A stretch of DNA of 64,000 nucleotides, from contig JAACJG010000003.1 of NCBI GenBank assembly GCA_009917695.1, positions 310,001 to 374,000 on the forward strand, given 5' to 3'. The notes under the pieces were generated by a model that saw only the letters and a program-made list of their open reading frames with translations, was not told the origin of the DNA and searched no databases. Shown one piece after another: positions 34,809-41,986 of this stretch (within the stretch, counting starts at the first letter, position 1; every line of letters starts with the position of its first letter). A program made the position numbers and the translations under genes. The stretch comes from Candidatus Rifleibacterium amylolyticum. Lineage in GTDB: Bacteria > Muiribacteriota > Ozemobacteria > Ozemobacterales > Ozemobacteraceae.

Positions 34809-35112
34809 GATAGATTGCCAGATAGATGCCGAAAAAAAGATCAAGGTATTCTATGTCGATGGTGAACTCGACATTCAGAGTGCCAAGGCACTCAAGTCGG
34901 AAGTCATGGATTCGATCGAATCGACCGGATGGACATATGAGCTGAATATGGATCGCGTTGGTTATCTTGACAGTTCTGGGCTTGGCATGCTTGTTTATCT
35001 CAAAAAAGAGATTGTCAGGCACAACGGCAAGCTTAGAATCGTAAAGCTCAACGAGCCAGTTCTCAATGTATTCAAGCTCACCAAGCTCGACGACTTTTTC
35101 GAAATCGGCTGA
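34801..35112 (+). CDS. STAS anti-sigma factor antagonist (RsbV type)
   Basis: A 103-residue STAS protein with phosphorylatable serine in YLDSSGLGML, the standard DSSGL motif, and helices LVYLKKEIVRHNGKLRIV and NVFKLTKLDDFF. It should be the substrate of the RsbW-type kinase at 34326. I chose GTG 34801 because GGAGG lies five bases before it. An upstream in-frame GTG at 34789 has no comparable spacing. It ends 16 bases before the thymidylate kinase start. Confidence 0.92.
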   Translation: MLKIDCQIDAEKKIKVFYVDGELDIQSAKALKSEVMDSIESTGWTYELNMDRVGYLDSSGLGMLVYLKKEIVRHNGKLRIVKLNEPVLNVFKLTKLDDFFEIG

Positions 35113-35128
35113 AGACCAGGAAAATAGA

Positions 35129-35776
35129 ATGGCAAAGGGTTGGTTTATTACTTTCGAAGGTCCCGAGGGAAGCGGCAAGACGACGCAGATCGCGCTTTTG
35201 CGTGATTATCTTGCCGGGCTCGGGCTTGAAGTGGTTACCACCCGGGAGCCCGGGGGTACTCCCGCCGGCGATCGAATTCGTGCTGTGTTGCTCGGCAACG
35301 AGACTGGCAGTCTCGAACCAGAAACCGAGCTGTTTCTCATGCTGGCGCAGCGGACTGAGCACTTGCACAAGGTTATAAAGCCGGCGGTTGCTGCTGGCAA
35401 AGTTGTGCTCTGCGACCGCTATTTTGATTCCAGCATGGCATATCAGGGCTATGCGCGCGGTCTCGACCCGCAAAAAGTGCGCGACATTCATGCGCAGTTT
35501 CTGCCTGGTTTTTTGCCCGGCTGTACTGTGTTGTTGCAGATTGCGCCCGAGCATGGCCTCAATCGCGCTCTTCACGGTGGCCGAAAGCAACATGACCGAA
35601 TCGAATCCGAAACGCTCGATTTTCACCGCCGGGTGTATAACGGCTATAATGCGTTGGCACAACAGGAACCCGAACGGTTCGTGGTTGTGCAGGCTGATGG
35701 CGAACCGCAGGCGATTTCGCAACGTATCATCGAAGAGCTCAAACAGCGTCTTACTTTGCCAGGCGGCGATAAATGA
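35129..35776 (+). CDS. tmk: Thymidylate kinase
   Basis: A 215-residue Tmk. The P-loop is FEGPEGSGKTTQ, the DRX-type motif is DRYFDSSMAYQGYARGL, and TREPGGTPAGDRIR is the LID-adjacent substrate loop. It phosphorylates dTMP to dTDP. ATG 35129 was chosen because the upstream in-frame ATG at 35066 lies inside the STAS gene and would add a non-family extension. It overlaps the next gene (GAF-GGDEF) as ATGA. tmk with yaaR nearby is a Firmicutes-like arrangement, though an unrelated cyclase gene stands between them here. Confidence 0.96.
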   Translation: MAKGWFITFEGPEGSGKTTQIALLRDYLAGLGLEVVTTREPGGTPAGDRIRAVLLGNETGSLEPETELFLMLAQRTEHLHKVIKPAVAAGKVVLCDRYFDSSMAYQGYARGLDPQKVRDIHAQFLPGFLPGCTVLLQIAPEHGLNRALHGGRKQHDRIESETLDFHRRVYNGYNALAQQEPERFVVVQADGEPQAISQRIIEELKQRLTLPGGDK

Positions 35777-37677
35777 ACAGACTTAAAGCCAATATAGCCC
35801 TGAAACTTGACCTGTTACTGGTCATCTTCTGGGTGCTTGTCTATCTGGCTTTCAGGTTCATGGGCCGAAATATAGACCCATATTCGTTCATAGCTGCGGG
35901 CGTTGGCACTCTGTTTTTCGTCCATCTCAGCATCATGCAGAAGGTCCTCAAACCGCTGCAGGATTTTATCGAGATTGCCGACAAGGTCGCTGATGGCGAT
36001 GTGCACGAGGGGCTTAAAGACCTGCGCCTGAGCGATCTCGAAGAAGTGCAGGGAAGCTTTACCAAGATAGTCGGCAGCATGATCGAGTCGCGCGCTGCCA
36101 TCGAAGACTACATGGAAAAGATCAGCGATATCAATCGTGAACTCGAACAGAAGGTCGATTCGCTGTCGGCAATTTATTACGCCAGTCAGGCGATGGGTGG
36201 TAGTCTCAACGTCGATACCCTGGTGCGCAATTTTATTACCATATTCACCGAGCGTCTTGGTTTTGCCGGGGCCGGTGTCATGCTTTATAACGATAAAACC
36301 GACCTGGTAAGCGTCAAAGACCTGATCGGAATATCGCCAGAATTGTTCGCCAAGTTCAGATTTTATTCAGACAACCAGATTCTCGCTTACATATTTTCTG
36401 AACAAGGCTACTGGGAACCATCCGACAAAGAAAAGAACCTGATGGTAGCTGAATTCGAGAGTGACGAAGTTCGCCATTTAAAGATCATCTTTCCGATGCG
36501 TATCAAGGATCATCTGGTTGGTCTGCTGATTCTTGCCGATCGTAAAAATGGTAATGGCCTCGAAGAGTCTGATTACCTGATGATTCAGGCAATTGTCGGT
36601 CTTGCCAGTACTTCGATCAATAACGCCATGCTCTTCGAGAATTCTGAAGCCACCAAAAATGAGCTCGATCACAAGGTTTTCAACCTGATGACTTTACAGC
36701 AGTCGGGCAAGGTGCTGAGTTCGACGCTCGATCTGAATGAGTTGATCAAGATTTCGATCGATATGTTTCTTGAAACGGTTTGGGCCAACAAAGGCGTTCT
36801 CATGCTATTTTCTGATGATCGACCCGAGCTTGAGGTCAAGGCTTATAAGGGCTTGAGCAAAGAAGAGATCGATGCTCTCAAAAAAGATCCTGCCGAAGCC
36901 TGGGCGATGACGACCATCGAAAAAGAGCGCAAACCGATTTTTGCCCAGGACCTCTCGGGCAAGGCCTCTTATCAGACATACTCAGCCGCTAATCGTAATC
37001 TGCCATTCGCAATATATGTTCCGATGCTCAAAGAAGGCGAGCTCTATGGCGTAGTTAAAGTCGGGCCGAAGATCAATGGCGAGCCGTTCAGCGAAAATGA
37101 CCTGGAATTCTTTGCTACTCTGTCTTCACAGGCGGTTATTGCCTTCGAAAACGCCCGTCTCTATTCACTGGCAATCACCGATTCAATCACCAAGCTTTAT
37201 GTGCACAGATACTTTCAACTGCGCCTCGACGAGGAAGTTGCCCGCAGCCGGCGTTATAATGCGACGATTTCTCTGCTCATGTGCGATATTGATCATTTTA
37301 AGCCGGTCAACGACAATTACGGCCATCAGCAGGGCGATCTCATTCTCAAGGAAGTCAGTAAAATTTTGCGCAAAAACGTGCGCAATACCGATATTGCAGC
37401 ACGCTACGGCGGTGAAGAATTTGCCATCATATTGCCAGAAACCACTCAGGCCGACGCCAAAATAGTGGCTGAACGCATAAGACGCGATGTCGCACATTAC
37501 GATTTCCCGTCGATCATTCCTGGTCAGCCGCCACTGAAGTGTTCAATTTCAATCGGTGTAGCCGGATTCCCGCTCAACGCTGACAACAAGGATCAGCTGA
37601 TTCAAAAAGCTGACAGTGCCCTGTATAAAGCTAAGGGCAGTGGTCGCAACAAGGTTGTACTGTGCGGGATAGATTGA
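35773..37677 (+). CDS. Membrane GAF-GAF-GGDEF diguanylate cyclase
   Basis: A 634-residue protein. Two membrane helices (about 13-31 and 37-55) are followed by a HAMP-like/coiled region (about 58-110), a first GAF domain (about 130-290), a second GAF (about 315-460) and a GGDEF domain (about 470-632). The active-site signature is GGEEF near 546-550 with RNTD five residues before it, the RxxD inhibitory site, so a feedback-controlled c-di-GMP synthase is expected. It overlaps tmk by four bases and precedes yaaR by one, so this signalling gene is embedded in a housekeeping operon. Confidence 0.93.
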   Translation: MNRLKANIALKLDLLLVIFWVLVYLAFRFMGRNIDPYSFIAAGVGTLFFVHLSIMQKVLKPLQDFIEIADKVADGDVHEGLKDLRLSDLEEVQGSFTKIVGSMIESRAAIEDYMEKISDINRELEQKVDSLSAIYYASQAMGGSLNVDTLVRNFITIFTERLGFAGAGVMLYNDKTDLVSVKDLIGISPELFAKFRFYSDNQILAYIFSEQGYWEPSDKEKNLMVAEFESDEVRHLKIIFPMRIKDHLVGLLILADRKNGNGLEESDYLMIQAIVGLASTSINNAMLFENSEATKNELDHKVFNLMTLQQSGKVLSSTLDLNELIKISIDMFLETVWANKGVLMLFSDDRPELEVKAYKGLSKEEIDALKKDPAEAWAMTTIEKERKPIFAQDLSGKASYQTYSAANRNLPFAIYVPMLKEGELYGVVKVGPKINGEPFSENDLEFFATLSSQAVIAFENARLYSLAITDSITKLYVHRYFQLRLDEEVARSRRYNATISLLMCDIDHFKPVNDNYGHQQGDLILKEVSKILRKNVRNTDIAARYGGEEFAIILPETTQADAKIVAERIRRDVAHYDFPSIIPGQPPLKCSISIGVAGFPLNADNKDQLIQKADSALYKAKGSGRNKVVLCGID

Positions 37678-37678
37678 C

Positions 37679-38122
37679 ATGCCGGTAAAGATTGACAACC
37701 GTAATCTCAATACTGGTGCTGGCGCTGGTCGGCCAGTTTCGGGCAGCCGCTCATCTGGCGCAGATTTTCACAACAGTATCAAGACTGCCCGTGTCGAAAT
37801 CTTTGATGGAAACATGCGCGAACTGATCGATATGGTCAAGGAGCGTGGCGAGAAGTTTGTGCGGGCACCAGAAGAAGGTTTGTTGAATTCTTACAAAGAG
37901 TCGATCCGTCTCTTTCTCAGAAAGCTTAAAGACGAGTTTTTATCGCTTAAAGAAGAGTTCGGTTGCAAAAAGGACGGCGAACAGAAGGTCTATCAGCTGG
38001 TAGAACGTTCAGAGTCTGAGGTTGCCGAACTTACCCGTGAAGCGCTCGATGGTAACAAGGCCATGGAACTGCTCAGCAGTCTCGATGATATTCGTGGTCT
38101 CGTTCTCGATGTTATAGGATGA
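37679..38122 (+). CDS. yaaR: YaaR (DUF327) family protein
   Basis: A 147-residue protein with a disordered Gly/Ser-rich N-terminus and a helical core: NMRELIDMVKERGEKFVRAP, YKESIRLFLRKLKDEFL, MELLSSLDDIRGLVLDVIG. These are the conserved segments of the YaaR/DUF327 family. In Firmicutes it lies beside tmk and the genes for DNA polymerase III delta-prime subunit. Function has not been settled. It ends in ATGA overlap with rapZ. Confidence 0.85.
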   Translation: MPVKIDNRNLNTGAGAGRPVSGSRSSGADFHNSIKTARVEIFDGNMRELIDMVKERGEKFVRAPEEGLLNSYKESIRLFLRKLKDEFLSLKEEFGCKKDGEQKVYQLVERSESEVAELTREALDGNKAMELLSSLDDIRGLVLDVIG

Positions 38123-38997
38123 ATATGGAACAGTCGGCACCACTACAACTGATTATTATTACCGGACTTTCGGGGGCTGGTAAGTCTACGGCAACGCATT
38201 TTTTCGAGGATTCTGGCTATTTTTGCATGGATAACGTTCCGCCGACGCTGCTGCCCAAGTTCATTCAGATCTGCCTCGAATCTGGCGGCCGGCTGACGCG
38301 GGTGGCCGTGGTTATCGATGCGCGTGGTGGCAGCTTTTTCCGCAAGTTTTTTGAGGCGATCGATGAGGTTAAAAAGCTTGGCGTTGAGCTGAGAATGCTT
38401 TTTCTCGACGCAACCGATGATATTCTGATCAAACGGTTCTCTGAGACGCGGCGGCGACATCCGCTTAACCGTGGCGGCCGTATTATCGATGATATTCGCG
38501 AAGAGCGCTCGCTGCTCGAGCAGACTCGTGAACGTGCTGACTACGTAATCGACACCAGCGTTCTGAACGGTCGTGAATTACAGGAAGAAATTCGTCGTTT
38601 TACACAGGGCTTTGTTGGCCCGCGCAACATGTCGGTCGTTGTCGTAAGCTTTGGCTTTAAACATGGAGTGCCGCTCGATTGTGATCTTGTTTTCGACGTG
38701 CGTTTTCTGCCAAATCCGTTTTATATAGCGCAACTTAAAACGCTGACCGGAATCAATAATGAAGTATACGACTACGTTTTTGCATCCGATGCCGCCAAGG
38801 CCTACTCCCAGAAGCTGAAGGAATTCATTGAATTTCAGATTCCACTGTTTATAAGCGAGCCCAAAACTCGCCTGCAGATCGGTATTGGCTGTACCGGCGG
38901 GCGTCATCGCTCGGTTGCATTTGCCGAGTTTCTATTTAAAGAGCTCGCACATGAACGAATTTCAGTCTCTCGTATACATAGAGACATCAATCTCTGA
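38119..38997 (+). CDS. rapZ: RapZ-type RNase adapter / nucleotide-binding protein
   Basis: A 292-residue protein of RapZ/YvcJ length. P-loop is TGLSGAGKST, followed by DSGYFCMDNVPPTLLPKF, RRRHPL-like segment, FGFKHGVPLDCDLVFDVRFLPNPFY and C-terminal GIGCTGGRHRSV, all hallmarks. In enterobacteria RapZ controls GlmS synthesis through small RNAs and senses glucosamine-6-phosphate. In other phyla it is a GTPase/ATPase of less certain role. Start at 38119 overlaps the yaaR stop. The stop of this gene closes the plus-strand run that began at 28638. Confidence 0.95.
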   Translation: MNMEQSAPLQLIIITGLSGAGKSTATHFFEDSGYFCMDNVPPTLLPKFIQICLESGGRLTRVAVVIDARGGSFFRKFFEAIDEVKKLGVELRMLFLDATDDILIKRFSETRRRHPLNRGGRIIDDIREERSLLEQTRERADYVIDTSVLNGRELQEEIRRFTQGFVGPRNMSVVVVSFGFKHGVPLDCDLVFDVRFLPNPFYIAQLKTLTGINNEVYDYVFASDAAKAYSQKLKEFIEFQIPLFISEPKTRLQIGIGCTGGRHRSVAFAEFLFKELAHERISVSRIHRDINL

Positions 38998-39320
38998 TAT
39001 ATCTTCGCGTGCTCGTGCTCGTGCTCGCCTGCTCTGCATAGCTTTAGCAAAGCAGGATGGTCATTTTTTCGTAACTGGTCTGTGTTCTATGCAAAGTCGC
39101 ATTGATTTTTGTTAAATCGCGTTTTTTGGCCACGCGACAAAACTCAATGCTTGTTTATATCGTATTCGACATTACGACCAATCCCTCTAATGTTTCCTGC
39201 TCAATATGCCGAAACGCGCATGGATTCTGTGTTTGCGGGGATTCCTGACGATGCGACAAAATTTGAGTGGCCGAAAGCCGCGCGGGTACAAGTGTTATAA
39301 AGTAATACTTTATTGATGGC
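38998..39320. other. Intergenic stretch with decayed repeat material
   Basis: No supported gene. It opens with GCTCGT triplicate-type simple repeats (about 39007-39027), then a hairpin-like element CCTGC...GCAGG of the same kind as repeats A, C and D (39028-39058). From 39109 to 39300 the sequence is mixed, includes GGATTCTG and GACGATGCGAC pieces like those in the other repeats, and has only short ORFs with no ribosome binding site or recognisable domain. It separates rapZ from the promoter of the first porin. Confidence 0.5.
39028..39058. repeat. Dispersed palindromic repeat B
   Basis: CCTGC(TCTGCATAGCTTTAGCAAA)GCAGGATGG. The arms CCTGC/GCAGG pair. The internal AGCTTTAGCAAAGC part is shared with element C at 41513. 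Confidence 0.45.
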
Positions 39321-39349
39321 TTGACAAATAGGCGGTTTTGCAATACTAT
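39321..39349 (+). promoter_or_regulatory. Sigma-70-type promoter of porin 1
   Basis: TTGACA at 39321-39326 and TACTAT at 39344-39349, spaced by 17 bases. The same -35 and spacing occur before porin 2. It would start a transcript with a leader of roughly 270 bases. Confidence 0.8.
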
Positions 39350-39627
39350 CTCGCGGCAAGGACGGTGGGTATCTGCGTTTTATGAGCGTCGCGAAAGGAG
39401 GTGCAGCTCTAACAGGTAGCTCGTTGAATGCTCCGCCAGTCTTGAGGGTATAAACGCCCGGGGTCAGGCCGAAAGAAGCCGGTAGAAATTTTGAAGAACA
39501 GTTAGTCAGCATTGAAGGAAACATGGACACTCTAATGCCGGCGCTGATCAACAAGGTATTAAACGGCAGCTGAAGGTTAAACCCCAAAGGACAAAATCTT
39601 AAAATCAAATCCTGTATGGGGGAATTA
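39350..39627 (+). promoter_or_regulatory. Long conserved leader of porin 1 (candidate structured RNA)
   Basis: About 275 bases between promoter and start codon that share ordered sequence blocks with the leader of porin 2: CGAAAGGAGGTG...CTCTAA...GGTAGC (39392-39420), GGGGTCAGGCCGAAAGAAGCCGG (about 39460-39482), ATTTTGAAGAA (39488-39498), AAGGAAACATGGACACTCTAATG (39515-39537) and the end TATGGGGGAATT. CCCC at 39582-39585 could pair with the GGGGG of the ribosome binding site at 39618-39622. It does not fit any riboswitch class I can name with confidence. Confidence 0.7.
39523..39573 (+). CDS. Micro-ORF in porin 1 leader (16 residues)
   Basis: ATG 39523 to TGA 39573 encodes MDTLMPALINKVLNGS, preceded by AAGGAAAC as a plausible ribosome binding site. 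The start region is conserved in the second leader (MDTVMW...). It ends 9 bases before the CCCC that could pair with the porin ribosome binding site. Translation is not proven, and the conservation might reflect RNA sequence. Confidence 0.35.
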   Translation: MDTLMPALINKVLNGS

Positions 39628-41508
39628 ATGAAACGTATTTCTATCCTTCTCGTCGCTGTAATGGTTCTTTCAACCATAATAGCTACCGCTGAACCTTTTA
39701 AAGATGTTCCTTTTTCACACTGGGCTTATGATGCAGTCAACAAACTTGCAGCCAAAGGCATCCTTCAGGGTTATCCTGATGGAACCTTCAAGGGTAAGCA
39801 GACTGTAACCCGCTACGCGCTCGCCATGGTAACCGCCAAAATGCTGGCCAACGTTGAGCAGATGCTCGAAACCGGCGTCGGCAGCAACCTGGTAACCAAA
39901 GCTGACCTGCAGACTCTCGAAAAACTGACAGTTGAATTCGCAGACGAACTCGCCCTTCTGGGTGTTAAAGTTACCGCTCTCGAAGACGACATGCAGGTGG
40001 TAAAAGAAGATGTTTCCATGCTCAAGCGCGATGTAGACGGAATCAAAGACTACATGGCCAAAGGTGGCATGGAAAAAGTTAAGCTTTCTGGCGACATGCT
40101 GGTAAGGCACACCAACCTGATCACCAACCGCGATGGCAATCCGGTAGGAAACAATGATAACGTTAGAACTGAAAGCCAGATTCGCTTCAAGTTCAAGGCC
40201 AACATTGATGAAAATATCACTGCCGTAGCTCGCTGGCGCATGTTCATCAAGGCTTCCGACAATAATAATCCTTCTGTCAATCCTGCTGGTCCTATGGGCG
40301 GCGGTTTTGGTAGTGGTGTTGGCGGTATTGGCGCGCTCACCGCTGCTGATGGTATCGTTGACCTCGCTTACCTGCACATCAAAGACATGTTTCGCTTCGG
40401 TGGCGACTTCACCTTTGGTCGCAATCTTTACAGCCATGGACACAATATGCTGCTGAACAACTATGTTGACGCAGTTCGCTATTACAAGCGCTCTGGCGAC
40501 GTCGATGTGGTTTTCCAGAGCATTTATGACCGCCACGTTGGCAATTACAAAGATTCTAACGCCGTTGACTACCGCAACGTCTGGAACCTCAATCTCGACA
40601 CCAAATATCGTGATCATGATCTTTATATGGGCATTTATGCTCAGGAAGAACCTAACGCTCTTGGTGTTGATGTTGCTGCCTATGGTCTCGCTGGCGCTCA
40701 GATTCTTGCTCTTAATAATATTGCTCCTGTTGCTGCCGGAACCTACCAGAAGAGCGACAGTCGCTGGGACGTAGAATTTGGTTCAAAAGGCCCGATCAGC
40801 AGAAACGGTCACTGGGACTATGATCTCGGCTTTGCCTACACCAACTATGAACTTGATGTCGTAAATACTGCCGCTACTACCTGGGTAAGCCCCGAAATGC
40901 AGAGCTGGATGGGTCATGTTGCAGTGAAATGGGACAGCAAAAAAGAATGGGCTGCCAAACTGGCTTACACTTTTGCTGATGACGAATCAATGGGCGCGGT
41001 CTCTGTCAACAATGATATGAGATATCTCGATTTCCCGGAAACTCCTTATGAAGATATTGCACGCGGCAATAACTATTTCCGCAATGGTCTGTTGAATATG
41101 GGCGACCTCAAGCTTCAGGCTGAATATCGCCCCCGCAATACCAAGCATTATTTCAGAGTTGCCGGCGATTTCCTCAATGAACTTGATGAAACCGTAAGCA
41201 ATGACCTGGCAAGATATCAGGCTGGTCATGGCAATGTCGCTATTCCAGTTGCTTTTAATAAGACTAACACCGCTTATGACAGATGGAATAACTTCATGAC
41301 TGCTGATGCTAAGGCTGTCGTATTCACTTTTGAATATCGCTATCAACTGGCTGAAAACACCAGAATCAGAGTTGGCTACACCAATTTTGAAATGGATGGC
41401 GATGAAACCAAGCTTAATGGCGCGACTGCAGCTGTTGCAGCTGGCCGTGGCAACAATGGCGATTACGATTTCAACATGTTCTGGGCTGAAGTCTACAGCC
41501 AGTTCTAA
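39628..41508 (+). CDS. OmpM-like SLH-anchored porin 1
   Basis: A 626-residue outer-membrane protein. Signal peptide MKRISILLVAVMVLSTIIATA, SLH domain at about 24-75 (FKDVPFSHWAYDAVNKLAAKGILQGYPDGTF, TVTRYALAMVTAK), a coiled-coil stalk (about 95-150, LEKLTVEFADELALLGVKV..), then a beta-barrel of alternating aromatic strands ending VYSQF with C-terminal Phe. Known OmpM/SlpA proteins use the SLH domain to bind cell-wall polymer and thereby tie the outer membrane to the wall. ATG 39628 was chosen over in-frame ATG 39616 because GGGGGA lies 4 bases before it. It ends at element C and a strong terminator. Its sister gene follows at 41983. Confidence 0.92.
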   Translation: MKRISILLVAVMVLSTIIATAEPFKDVPFSHWAYDAVNKLAAKGILQGYPDGTFKGKQTVTRYALAMVTAKMLANVEQMLETGVGSNLVTKADLQTLEKLTVEFADELALLGVKVTALEDDMQVVKEDVSMLKRDVDGIKDYMAKGGMEKVKLSGDMLVRHTNLITNRDGNPVGNNDNVRTESQIRFKFKANIDENITAVARWRMFIKASDNNNPSVNPAGPMGGGFGSGVGGIGALTAADGIVDLAYLHIKDMFRFGGDFTFGRNLYSHGHNMLLNNYVDAVRYYKRSGDVDVVFQSIYDRHVGNYKDSNAVDYRNVWNLNLDTKYRDHDLYMGIYAQEEPNALGVDVAAYGLAGAQILALNNIAPVAAGTYQKSDSRWDVEFGSKGPISRNGHWDYDLGFAYTNYELDVVNTAATTWVSPEMQSWMGHVAVKWDSKKEWAAKLAYTFADDESMGAVSVNNDMRYLDFPETPYEDIARGNNYFRNGLLNMGDLKLQAEYRPRNTKHYFRVAGDFLNELDETVSNDLARYQAGHGNVAIPVAFNKTNTAYDRWNNFMTADAKAVVFTFEYRYQLAENTRIRVGYTNFEMDGDETKLNGATAAVAAGRGNNGDYDFNMFWAEVYSQF

Positions 41509-41512
41509 GAAG

Positions 41513-41566
41513 GCCATTGCGAGGAGTTCTGCGTAGCCTTTAGCGAAGCAGAACGACGAAGCGTAT
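41513..41566. repeat. Dispersed palindromic repeat C
   Basis: ATTGCGAGGAGTTCTGCGTAGCC...GCGAAGCAGAACGACGAAGC: arms TTCTGC and GCAGAA pair around TAGCCTTTAGC. It lies directly after the porin 1 stop, before the terminator. It resembles the widespread ATTGCGAGGAG...GACGAAGC dispersed repeats seen in many bacterial genomes. Confidence 0.55.
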
Positions 41567-41614
41567 GCCGAAGGCATAAGCCGCAGCTCTGAGGCTAATC
41601 TCACCGTGTTTTCC

Positions 41615-41646
41615 AAAACCCGCCGGGGTAACCCGGCGGGTTTTTT
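41615..41646 (+). terminator. Strong intrinsic terminator of porin 1
   Basis: AAAACCCGCCGGG (41615-41627) and CCCGGCGGGTTTT (41632-41644), loop GTAA, then further T and CTTT. A 13-base-pair stem. It is nearly identical in the stem to the terminator after porin 2. Confidence 0.92.
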
Positions 41647-41674
41647 CTTTCCTGAAAAAAATAAAAATATTTTC

Positions 41675-41703
41675 TTGACAAAAGAAAAGCATGCAACTAT
41701 TAT
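41675..41703 (+). promoter_or_regulatory. Sigma-70-type promoter of porin 2
   Basis: TTGACA at 41675-41680 and TATTAT at 41698-41703, 17 bases apart. It follows the porin 1 terminator by 28 bases, so porin 2 has its own promoter. Confidence 0.88.
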
Positions 41704-41982
41704 CTTGCTACTAAGCCCTATGGCAGAATTGTATTTAACAGGTATCACGAAAGGGGGTGTAACTCTAGATAGGTAGCCTGTGATAATACGCCAGAGAGCT
41801 GGCAGGTGAAAAATCACCTGGGGGTAAAGCCAGAAGACAGACCGGATTTTGAAGAAGGCCGAAAACGTTAAAGGAAACATGGACACTGTAATGTGGCCGG
41901 CAGTCAGAGAAAAACGGAAAATCGCGAAGGCAGAACCCCAAAAGATCGAAAATCTCAAATCGAAACCTATATGGGGGAATTT
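41704..41982 (+). promoter_or_regulatory. Long conserved leader of porin 2 (candidate structured RNA)
   Basis: About 279 bases. Block CGAAAGGGGGTG...CTCTA...AGGTAGC (41748-41777) matches leader 1, flanked here by TATCAC/GTGATA which pair. GCCAG-AGAG-CTGGC and CAGGTGA-AAAA-TCACCTG (near 41791-41822) are perfect local hairpins. GCCAGAAGACAGACCGG (about 41828-41844), ATTTTGAAGAA (41846-41856) and AAGGAAACATGGACACTGTAATG (41871-41893) are the other shared blocks. CCCC at 41936-41939 could pair with GGGGG at 41973-41977 of the ribosome binding site. Confidence 0.75.
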
Positions 41983-41986
41983 ATGA
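41879..41986 (+). CDS. Micro-ORF in porin 2 leader (35 residues)
   Basis: ATG 41879 to TGA 41986 encodes a 35-residue basic peptide starting MDTVMWPAVREKRKIAK, with AAGGAAAC before the start. Its stop overlaps the porin 2 start as ATGA, so the two could be translationally coupled. The first four codons match those in leader 1 but the tail does not. Translation is unproven. Confidence 0.35.
   Translation: MDTVMWPAVREKRKIAKAEPQKIENLKSKPIWGNL

Noticed and set aside
39109-39300. 63-codon ORF after rapZ
   Set aside because: Starts in decayed repeat material, lacks a ribosome binding site and domain.
39616-39630. Upstream ATG (39616; likewise 41971 in the second copy) as porin start
   Set aside because: These ATGs lie immediately before the GGGGGA ribosome binding site, so the downstream ATGs are the starts, giving standard signal peptides.
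39392-41844. Resemblance of leader parts to cobalamin riboswitch (…AAGCC.GAAGAC..CCGG) and to c-di-GMP-I riboswitch (CGAAAG..CTAA..GGTAGC)
   Set aside because: Only short pieces match. The cobalamin core (GGTGAAAATCC...CCCGC) and the c-di-GMP-I GCAAAGCC/GGTTACC features are not in the right order, so I do not name a class.
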